Shown here: one piece after another, positions 7,408 through 13,371 of the stretch
Numbering within the stretch: the stretch's first letter is position 1
Layout: every line of letters starts with the position of its first letter
Source: Bacteroidaceae bacterium
GTDB taxonomy: Bacteria > Bacteroidota > Bacteroidia > Bacteroidales > Bacteroidaceae
Direction of reading: 5' to 3'
NCBI GenBank assembly: GCA_017552435.1
Contig: JAFZPZ010000045.1
Span: forward strand, 1-52,886
Length of the DNA: 52,886 bases
Made by a program: the position numbers and the translations under genes
Notes under the pieces: generated by a model
Databases searched by the model: none
What the model saw: the letters and a program-made list of their open reading frames with translations, nothing else
What the model was told of the DNA's origin: nothing

Positions 7408-8127
7408 ATGGCTAAGAAAGTTACTGCAGAAGAAATATACTTAGCACTTACAGACGAATTTAATATAGTTGGTGCAACTGGTGAATTACAATTTAGAATC
7501 AATGATTTTACTATTGTAGTTGAACAGAATAATGTTATAGGCAATCTAATAGAAGAATGGTTAGCTAAGTGGCTAAATGAAAAGGGATTTGCAAATATCT
7601 ATAACCATAAACAAGAATCACCTGATTTCTGGCTTAATCCTGATGACTTAAATAAGGATTGGCTAGAAATAAAGTGCTTTACTGGTAGTGCAAACTTCGA
7701 CATTAACAACTTTACTTCTTATATCAACGAAATCAAAGTCAAACCATACAAACTACATTCAAAGTACTTAATTTTTAAGTACTCAATGAAGAATGGTGTG
7801 GTTACCATTGAAAATTGTTGGCTAAAAAACGTGTGGGAAATAAGTAGTCCATCCGAAAAATATCCAATAAAGAATCAGAACAAACGTGGTATTATATATA
7901 ACTTAAGACCAAGTACTTGGTATAGCGTCAAAGGAGATTTCCCCTCATTTACTTGCTTAGAACATTTCTTAGCTGCCATGGAACAAACTATATACAAATA
8001 TGGCCCAACAAATAGTATGGCTGATGGATGGTTAGACACAGTTCTTTTCAACTATAAAAAGTTTTATGGGGTTGATCTGGTTGTACCTAGATGGATAGAT
8101 ATAAAGAATCAATATACGAAAAGATAA
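7408..8127 (+). CDS. Type II restriction endonuclease, NgoBV-like
   Basis: 239 residues from ATG 7408; a TTG at 7348 overlapping the methyltransferase would add 20 residues. The N-terminus (AEEIYLALTDEFNIVGATGELQ) and the block PDF (72-74) .. LEIK (86-89) match what I recall of the NgoBV/NlaIV-type nucleases and form a PD-(D/E)XK catalytic site with Asp73, Glu87 and Lys89. The later segment KPYKLHSKYLIFKY also fits. It should cut unmodified DNA at the sequence its neighbour methylates; GGNNCC is inferred from the family. It has the same AT-rich codon use as the methyltransferase, and the pair is clearly one mobile unit. It looks intact. Confidence 0.75.
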   Translation: MAKKVTAEEIYLALTDEFNIVGATGELQFRINDFTIVVEQNNVIGNLIEEWLAKWLNEKGFANIYNHKQESPDFWLNPDDLNKDWLEIKCFTGSANFDINNFTSYINEIKVKPYKLHSKYLIFKYSMKNGVVTIENCWLKNVWEISSPSEKYPIKNQNKRGIIYNLRPSTWYSVKGDFPSFTCLEHFLAAMEQTIYKYGPTNSMADGWLDTVLFNYKKFYGVDLVVPRWIDIKNQYTKR

Positions 8128-8167
8128 TTACCACGATTGAAGTTCGATTGAACAAACAAATCACGCT

Positions 8168-8944
8168 ATGATAGTTCCGGGTTTATCTGAAGACAAGTTA
8201 TTAGCTGAGTTAGTCGCTGATAAGGAATGTATAGCTAGGAAGGTAAGAAAAATAGCAAGAGAAAAAATCCTTCGTCTTCAGAAGAGTGGTCGTGATGGCA
8301 TAAATGAAGAATTAGGCTACACCTATGAAATTAGTAACATAGTATACAATAATACCTGGCGTGTGGCTATCTTCATAAACATGGCGAAGAACCCTAAATG
8401 GTATCATCTTTCTGTATGCTGCGTTGAATCTGGGCAAGGCACAAAAGATTATTACTTCGTAAGAGGCTTTTCACAAAAGAAACCCTATTACATAAAAGTC
8501 TCGGCCCATGCCATGAAAAGATTTATAGAAAGAGCTTTCACAACGGTTTCGAAAGAAAAAGTAGCGGGGATAGACCTCGCCCCAATTCTAATTAGAAAGG
8601 GGGAGGTGATTACATGGATGAAGGTTGCCGATCCCAAACTCTGGAAGTATACAATTAACAATGAAGAGGAAAACGAATTAATAAAACTTTTCTATACATT
8701 CTATGGGTGTTATTTGGGTTGTGAAACTGAAAATGGCAATTATGTATTCAAAACATACCTTAACAAAAACACCAATTTTAAGAAGTGGGGAGAGAAAGAA
8801 AGTATGCTTACATGCAAGTATGCCCATATGGTCTTTAATGAATCATTCTATGAAAAAAAATTTATTGAAAATATAATGGATGATGAAATGAAGGAAATGA
8901 ATGTGGGAATAAAACAATGCTTCAAATTTAAACTAGTGCCATAA
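8168..8944 (+). CDS. Unrecognised 258-aa protein beside the R-M pair
   Basis: 258 residues, no signal peptide or membrane segment. It has a charged, basic helical start (RKVRKIAREKILRLQKSG), a central beta-rich part and the motif SAHAMKRFIERAF near residues 116-128, whose H-x3-R-x3-R spacing recurs in Bacteroidales proteins I cannot name. The C-terminal part has several aromatic and cysteine residues. It follows the nuclease by 40 bp, in the same direction, with intermediate base composition. It could be a third part of the defence unit or an unrelated passenger. No function is assigned. Confidence 0.55.
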   Translation: MIVPGLSEDKLLAELVADKECIARKVRKIAREKILRLQKSGRDGINEELGYTYEISNIVYNNTWRVAIFINMAKNPKWYHLSVCCVESGQGTKDYYFVRGFSQKKPYYIKVSAHAMKRFIERAFTTVSKEKVAGIDLAPILIRKGEVITWMKVADPKLWKYTINNEEENELIKLFYTFYGCYLGCETENGNYVFKTYLNKNTNFKKWGEKESMLTCKYAHMVFNESFYEKKFIENIMDDEMKEMNVGIKQCFKFKLVP

Positions 8945-8950
8945 TATATT

Positions 8951-9067
8951 ATGAAAGAAGAAAAGAAGAAACCTGAAGAAGAGCCGAAGGAAGAGAAGCA
9001 GACGGAGCAAAAGCCTAAAAGAACTATCAAGCAGGTATGGGATGAATTTTGTTTTGACTATTTTTGA
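8951..9067 (+). CDS. Very small charged protein, 38 aa
   Basis: ATG 8951 to TGA 9065-9067. It begins with a Lys/Glu-rich stretch (KEEKKKPEEEPKEEK) and ends with IKQVWDEFCFDYF. It starts 6 bp after the upstream gene. Its coding status rests on the close spacing and the non-random charged composition; no homologue is recognised. Confidence 0.35.
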   Translation: MKEEKKKPEEEPKEEKQTEQKPKRTIKQVWDEFCFDYF

Positions 9068-9142
9068 GATAACCACACAAGATTATTGGTACTTTTGGGG
9101 ATGTATGAAGTCTGATGGCTGATTTATGAGGTGGGACGAAAA

Positions 9143-9231
9143 AGAACGAGGGAACTTCACAGCCCCCTCGTTCAACTAACACTTTAGATTGCATGAATAA
9201 ATCTATAATGAATTCAGTGCAAAGGTACGAA
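9143..9231 (-). ncRNA. Candidate small RNA with promoter and terminator
   Basis: On the minus strand a TACCTTTG -7 box (9227-9220) is followed about 60 nt later by a hairpin, AACGAGGG/CCCTCGTT (9172-9165 with 9152-9145), and then CTTTTTCG. An AGATT/AATCT stem lies between. This predicts a transcript of about 65-75 nt. The -33 box is weak. The hairpin might instead end the operon that stops at 9399. The rest of 9068-9398 shows no gene. Confidence 0.3.
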
Positions 9232-9398
9232 GAAAAAATGAATTGTGAAAAGTGAGAAATGAATAAATTAAGATAGAAGTGTTGTAGAACATAAGATGAA
9301 AGACCGATGGCTGATGTATGAAGGATGAAGGAAGAGATAAGAGACAAGAATCCCCCGCTGGATGGCGAGGGAGGTGGTTTGCGAGACGAAGGAAGAGG

Positions 9399-9896
9399 TC
9401 AGGGCTTCAGCTCGTTGAACATCGCCGTCTCTTCGTCGAAAGTAGCAAGGATTTCCTCAAGCTGGGGGTTGCTGCGCTGGACGATGAGAGCCACATACTC
9501 CTTCCGGCCTTCTTCGCCTCTTACCTCCACAGAACGCGCCACATAATGCTTCTGCTGCTCGGCCCCGTTGAACCAGCGCAGGAAAAGCCGAGCGCGCTGA
9601 GCTTGCTTGCCGCCCTCTGTGCTGCACATGTAAAGCAGAATGTCGGGATTCTGACGGAAAAACTCCTCGATGATGCAGACAACGGTCTGTGCAATCTTCT
9701 TGTCACCTGGAGAAGATTGATGTTCAAGATTGGTAAGATTAAACCAATAAGCCGTGAAATTAAGGTTGCTGTCCAATTCGAAATCAACGGCATAGAGGAT
9801 GTTATAATCGGTTCTGAACAAATATTTCCCATTTGGACTCAACCAAACAAGATACTCCGAATGAGCATTGATAAGATTAAGATCAAGTGTATTCAT
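9399..9896 (-). CDS. Conserved hypothetical protein, possibly DUF6169
   Basis: 165 residues, soluble. The start GKYLFRTDYNILYAVDFELD (about 23-42), an INLEEFF-like helix and the middle LYMCSTEGGKQAQRARLFLRWF resemble what I recall of the Bacteroidales DUF6169 family; this is a weak memory match. It is the second gene of a minus-strand operon and begins 3 bp after the stop of the 57-aa gene. Its role is unknown. The two-gene layout with a short basic first protein is compatible with a toxin-antitoxin pair but does not prove one. Confidence 0.55.
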   Translation of the reverse strand: MNTLDLNLINAHSEYLVWLSPNGKYLFRTDYNILYAVDFELDSNLNFTAYWFNLTNLEHQSSPGDKKIAQTVVCIIEEFFRQNPDILLYMCSTEGGKQAQRARLFLRWFNGAEQQKHYVARSVEVRGEEGRKEYVALIVQRSNPQLEEILATFDEETAMFNELKP

Positions 9897-9899
9897 TTC

Positions 9900-10073
9900 C
9901 TACACTGCAAAATCGAAATAGTGCGACTCTTTAGCTCTGCGGCTTTCCTCAACAATGGACTTAAGTTCTGCTTCCGTTTCTTTTTCCCAAGCCAATTTGC
10001 GCTGGCGGGCCGCATTAAACCACGAAAGAATCTCTTCGCGAGTACGTTTCCTCCTTGTTACTGTAGTTTCCAT
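9900..10073 (-). CDS. Small basic helical protein, 57 aa
   Basis: Start ATG at 10073; an in-frame ATG at 10100 would place the start inside the promoter boxes. The sequence is charged and helical (RRKRTREEILSWFNAARQRKLAWEKETEAEL) and ends in HYFDFAV. It has no known domain. It is the first gene of the operon with the 165-aa protein. A canonical promoter lies just upstream. Confidence 0.55.
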   Translation of the reverse strand: METTVTRRKRTREEILSWFNAARQRKLAWEKETEAELKSIVEESRRAKESHYFDFAV

Positions 10074-10097
10074 AATGCAATTTGATGTTTCCGAGTG

Positions 10098-10129
10098 CAA
10101 AGTTAAGGCTTATTTTTGAATCTCCCAAA
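10098..10129 (-). promoter_or_regulatory. Promoter of the 57-aa/165-aa operon
   Basis: Minus strand: TTTG (10129-10126), 20 nt, TAACTTTG (10105-10098). Both boxes fit the Bacteroidetes consensus, and the start codon is about 25 nt downstream. Confidence 0.7.
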
Positions 10130-10212
10130 AAACAAGAGTAGAAAAATAAAAAAAAGATGATATGAACGAACAGGTTCCGAGCTTGCTCGCCTGAACACCT
10201 AATGGAAAAGAT

Positions 10213-11064
10213 ATGATACTAAGTGAAGAATTAAAAGAGATATTCAAAGACCTGGAGGAACAGGGCTGGGAGCCGCGGCTGTGCGATACGGCGGTACCGT
10301 TCTATGACGGGGGTGTACCTTGTGGTTCGCCCAATGGTGTAGGTGACGTGGAGTGCGAAATGGCTATGATGCCGAGGGAGTATCTGCCCATGAACCGCGT
10401 GTTTATGGCAACAGTCACGGGCGACTCGATGAAGGACGCAAACATTTTTGCGGGCGACATCGTGGTGGTAGAGTCGGGCGTCTCCATCAGCGACGGCGAC
10501 ATTGTGCTGGTGAGAATCGACGGCGAATGCACCCTGAAGTCCTATTGTGAAGACGAGAACGGCAACCCCTGGCTCGTTCCTCAGAATGCAGAATACGATG
10601 CTTTCCCGCTGAAAGAGAGCCAAAGCATCTATGTGGCCGGCAAGGTTAGGGACATCATCCGGCAAGCGCCTCGCATCAAATACAACGCCTGCCAGAAATA
10701 TATCAGGAAAGCTAGGGCAAAGCAGTCGGAACCCGAAGAAATCAGCCAAGTACAAATCTCGAAAACCATCCGCGAAATAGCACCCACCATTACTGTAGCC
10801 CGCCAATGGTATGCGGTCTTCAGGGAGATGATGGAAGTTGGCGTAGTGAAGAAGTGGGACTATGACGGCTTCTGCGTGATGGTGAAGGAAGAAGTTCCCG
10901 ATCACAAGCACCTGCCAACCCGCCTGGAACTGCAACGCATGGCTGTGGGCAGTTTCGTCAAATCCCCCAAGTTCTGGACGGAAAGCGATGCTCCTGTCAA
11001 GGGCAAGAGATTTGAAACATACAAGAAACTGGCAGAACTGACGAAAGGAATGCTGGAAAGGTAA
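10213..11064 (+). CDS. S24-family (LexA/UmuD-like) peptidase with C-terminal extension
   Basis: 283 residues. An S24 peptidase domain occupies about 36-150: a possible self-cleavage region near PCGSPNGVGD (36-45), the nucleophile Ser72 in VTGDSM, and the general base Lys109 in GECTLKSY. There is no N-terminal helix-turn-helix like that of LexA or phage repressors. Residues 175-283 form an unknown helical part. Proteins of this type respond to RecA-ssDNA by autocleavage and act in SOS control, prophage control or as UmuD-like factors. It opens the phage-like cassette and is followed by an iteron-like repeat and a strong terminator, so it may control the genes downstream. Confidence 0.75.
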   Translation: MILSEELKEIFKDLEEQGWEPRLCDTAVPFYDGGVPCGSPNGVGDVECEMAMMPREYLPMNRVFMATVTGDSMKDANIFAGDIVVVESGVSISDGDIVLVRIDGECTLKSYCEDENGNPWLVPQNAEYDAFPLKESQSIYVAGKVRDIIRQAPRIKYNACQKYIRKARAKQSEPEEISQVQISKTIREIAPTITVARQWYAVFREMMEVGVVKKWDYDGFCVMVKEEVPDHKHLPTRLELQRMAVGSFVKSPKFWTESDAPVKGKRFETYKKLAELTKGMLER

Positions 11065-11172
11065 AACTCTCAAAAAACTCTCAAAAACTCTCGCAAATTT
11101 GGCCGTTTTTGGGCTGAAATCGCCAAAAACTCTCTCAACCCCCAAAAACTCTCGCTAAAACTCTCGCAAACT
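11064..11172 (+). repeat. Iteron-like AAAACTCTC repeats
   Basis: At least seven copies of AAAACTCTC or a close variant occur in about 105 bp directly after the S24 gene. An inner inverted part is GGCCG..CGCC. Spacing is irregular (about 10-40 bp). The array could bind a regulator or replication protein. Confidence 0.65.
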
Positions 11173-11176
11173 AGTC

Positions 11177-11209
11177 GGCGATGGAAGATTACTTCCGTCG
11201 CCTTTTTTT
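11177..11209 (+). terminator. Strong intrinsic terminator after the S24 gene
   Basis: GGCGATGGAAG pairs along 11 positions (one G-T) with CTTCCGTCGCC around the loop ATTA, then T7. Confidence 0.9.
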
Positions 11210-11215
11210 GTGCCG

Positions 11216-11223
11216 TATCTTTG
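11216..11223 (+). promoter_or_regulatory. -7 box for the KilAC/VirE cassette
   Basis: TATCTTTG lies directly after the terminator. No clear -33 TTTG is seen at the right distance. It would give a leader of nearly 200 nt before the 11419 gene; the leader holds a C5/G5 palindromic element at 11305-11330. Confidence 0.5.
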
Positions 11224-11304
11224 CACTGCAATCCAATCCCGGAGGGGGGTGGAAATAGGAAATCCCGAGGGTGGAGATTGTGGTGCTCTTTGAAATATTG
11301 AAAT

Positions 11305-11330
11305 GGACCCCCCCTTAGGGGGAGCTAATT
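11305..11330 (+). repeat. C5/G5 palindromic element
   Basis: GGACCCCCCCTTAGGGGGAG, a shortened copy in the leader of the 11419 gene. Confidence 0.75.
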
Positions 11331-11418
11331 AATTCTCTCCTACACACACGCACACGTACATTCTTAAAATTATAAGATTATAAAATTAAAATATTGAAAA
11401 TATAGAATTAGAAAAGAA

Positions 11419-11814
11419 ATGAATACGGAACAACATAACAAGGATTTGATGCGGCGGGCTGTGCGGCACCTATTGGTGACGGACGACGACGTGATGAATG
11501 AGGCGGAACGCATCGTGGGGCATACCCTGCAGCGCGAAAACCAAGGTGACAACGGATGCCTGACGGTGACGGAGATTGCCAAGGAGCTGGATATGGAAGC
11601 CAGAGACCTGAACAGTTTTCTCCGCGACATGGGTATCCAGAAATGGAAGCAAGGTCAGTACAGACTCACTCCCCAATATGAGGGCAGAGGGCTGACACAC
11701 GACAGGCTTTTCATCTACTACTCGAAGGACGGGAAAAAGAAACGTCAGACCTATCTCGTCTGGACTACCAAAGGTCTGGAATTTATTAAGAATCTAATAA
11801 GGAAAAGGACATAA
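11419..11814 (+). CDS. KilAC-like phage antirepressor C-terminal domain protein
   Basis: 131 residues. The segment from about 47 to 128 (LTVTEIAKELDM.ARDLNSFLRDMGIQKW..GQYRLTPQY, then WTTKGLEFI) follows the plan of the KilAC domain of phage antirepressors: a helix-turn-helix-like first half and a terminal W-T-x-K-G motif. No KilA-N or Bro-N partner domain is present, so it is a stand-alone KilAC. It probably binds DNA in the regulation of the cassette. Confidence 0.65.
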   Translation: MNTEQHNKDLMRRAVRHLLVTDDDVMNEAERIVGHTLQRENQGDNGCLTVTEIAKELDMEARDLNSFLRDMGIQKWKQGQYRLTPQYEGRGLTHDRLFIYYSKDGKKKRQTYLVWTTKGLEFIKNLIRKRT

Positions 11815-11822
11815 GGAAAATG

Positions 11823-11862
11823 ATTAAATTCAAAATAACTAAATTCAAAATTCAAAATTTTT
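11823..11862 (+). repeat. ATTCAAA heptamer array
   Basis: Degenerate tandem ATTCAAA units fill the gap between the KilAC-like gene and the 204-aa gene, just ahead of its start codon. Confidence 0.8.
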
Positions 11863-11876
11863 AAAATCAAAAAGTT

Positions 11877-12491
11877 ATGGAAAAAGCTTTTTTGTATGAT
11901 TCCCTATGCGGAATCGTTTATCGGTGCATGTATGCAGGAATCGATGACAACGGACATGCACAGTGGGTGAACATCACTCCGGGTGAGGAGACTGAGATGC
12001 TGGAAAACATTCCGGCGGGTTTGGACCTGGATGACACAAGGCTCTGCATGCTCGCCATGGATGGCGAACTGGCGCAGTCGCGTATGGTTGCCAAGGTGCT
12101 GGCAAAAGTGCTGATGTGCCCTGTCGGTGAGGTGGGTGCAGACATGGCCTACTGCATGAGGCGCATGCAGCAAAACGGCCTGGTGTGGGACCACAAACCG
12201 CTGGAACTGGGTGTGAAGGTGTTCGAGAATACCCCAGGCGGCCGCCGCAAAGGCAAGTACACGTTCTGGCTGGGTGACAACTTCTCGGACTGCAGCATCT
12301 ATATTCAGGTGGACGGGTTCGACAACCTGACGGATATATTCCGCATGATTCGCCTGTACTTCATTACGCTGGAGACAGCGGCTGACATCAACATCACGAA
12401 GAAGTACCTCTGCATCAGCAGCGAGCTGAAGAAGCAGGTGGGGCGAATGGATCTGAGGATGTTTGACTACATTGAATCAATTGATAATTGA
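11877..12491 (+). CDS. Hypothetical protein of the phage-like cassette, 204 aa
   Basis: Soluble and acidic, with no recognised domain. Visible blocks are DSLCGIVYRCMYAG near the N-terminus, an Ala/Met-rich helix (about 66-88) and a GGRRKGKYTFWLGDNFSDCSIYIQVDGF segment. It lies in the same direction as its neighbours, separated by heptamer arrays of about 20-60 bp. It could be an accessory replication or packaging protein; that is a guess from context. Confidence 0.5.
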   Translation: MEKAFLYDSLCGIVYRCMYAGIDDNGHAQWVNITPGEETEMLENIPAGLDLDDTRLCMLAMDGELAQSRMVAKVLAKVLMCPVGEVGADMAYCMRRMQQNGLVWDHKPLELGVKVFENTPGGRRKGKYTFWLGDNFSDCSIYIQVDGFDNLTDIFRMIRLYFITLETAADINITKKYLCISSELKKQVGRMDLRMFDYIESIDN

Positions 12492-12511
12492 AAATTGAAA
12501 ATTAAAAAATT
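12481..12511 (+). repeat. GAAAATT heptamer array
   Basis: ATTGAAAATTGAAAATT-type tandem units overlap the end of the 204-aa gene and lead to the next ATG at 12512. Confidence 0.7.
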
Positions 12512-12805
12512 ATGGAAAAAATCGTTAGAATTTTGGAACAGTCGGCACTTTCGACGAGAAAGTACAACGACAAGAAGACAGGTCAGGAAAAGGTGATGAA
12601 TGCCGTTACCTTCAAGCTGACTGATGGTATCGACACGTTCCTGGGCGAAATCACAGGCGAACGCGCTGTGAACTGCCCGGTGTTCGACAAGAATTACTAC
12701 TACCGGGTGCAGTGCTCGATGGTTGTGAGGGACTGGATGTCGCAGCAGACGGGAGAGCCGATGCAGGCGACGACAATCTACCTGGACAAGATAAACCTGG
12801 TTTAA
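12512..12805 (+). CDS. Hypothetical protein, possible OB-fold, 97 aa
   Basis: 97 residues with alternating beta-type segments (VMNAVTFKLTDGIDTFLGEI, NYYYRVQCSMVVRDW, ATTIYLDKINLV). The size and pattern would suit a small OB-fold single-strand DNA-binding protein, but no signature proves it. It sits two genes before the DUF3987 ATPase. Confidence 0.45.
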   Translation: MEKIVRILEQSALSTRKYNDKKTGQEKVMNAVTFKLTDGIDTFLGEITGERAVNCPVFDKNYYYRVQCSMVVRDWMSQQTGEPMQATTIYLDKINLV

Positions 12806-12844
12806 TTCAAAATTCAAAATAACTAAATTCAAAATTCAAAATTA
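12803..12844 (+). repeat. ATTCAAA heptamer array
   Basis: Tandem ATTCAAA/AACTAAA units begin at the stop codon of the 97-aa gene. Confidence 0.8.
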
Positions 12845-12875
12845 ACACCCGCTATCCCCTCCGCGGAATACAAAA

Positions 12876-12911
12876 CTCCTCCCCTTTAACGGGGAGGTCG
12901 GGAGGGGTCTT
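12876..12911 (+). repeat. C5/G5 palindromic element
   Basis: CTCCCCTTTAACGGGGAG followed by GTCGGGAGGGGTC. It ends just before the ATG at 12913. Confidence 0.85.
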
Positions 12912-12912
12912 T

Positions 12913-13371
12913 ATGAAAAAGTTATTGAAATCATTCAAGTCGAAGACGCATCTGTATGATGACAATTCGATTGTGGTGTCGCCACAGGCTGAGGGCGAAC
13001 CGACTCAGAGAGAGGTAAGGAAAGTGGGGAAGTCGAAACGGTACATCACCAACGGCAAGAGCCCACTGACGTGTGTAGAACTGAAGTGCCCGGAGGACGT
13101 GGCGGACAAGGCTGCCTTCTTCAGGGGGGAGCTGGCAAAGCTGACGAAGGACATGGAGATAGAAGCACCGCAGATGCCGGACGGCGAGTTCCTGCTGAAC
13201 AAGGACAACCTGAAGGTCTGCCTGGCGGCAGGGGAACAGAAGGTGATGGCATGGCTCACCTTCGAGGCAAAAGGACTGCTGGAGATAAGGAGAGAGCTGT
13301 ACTCATTAACCAGTGAGATAGACAAATGTTTTGTTATCAACGAAGCTTCGGTCTGCCCACAGAGACCGTGA
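12913..13371 (+). CDS. Hypothetical protein of the phage-like cassette, 152 aa
   Basis: A basic N-terminus (KKLLKSFKSKTH) is followed by a mixed, charged protein without a recognised domain. Its end overlaps the DUF3987 gene: by 46 bp if that gene starts at ATG 13326, or by a GTGA overlap if it starts at GTG 13368. The tight coupling suggests joint function. Confidence 0.5.
   Translation: MKKLLKSFKSKTHLYDDNSIVVSPQAEGEPTQREVRKVGKSKRYITNGKSPLTCVELKCPEDVADKAAFFRGELAKLTKDMEIEAPQMPDGEFLLNKDNLKVCLAAGEQKVMAWLTFEAKGLLEIRRELYSLTSEIDKCFVINEASVCPQRP

Noticed and set aside
9318-10085. A 255-residue plus-strand open frame
   Set aside because: It runs antisense to the 57-aa and 165-aa genes, which have a canonical promoter and better protein character.
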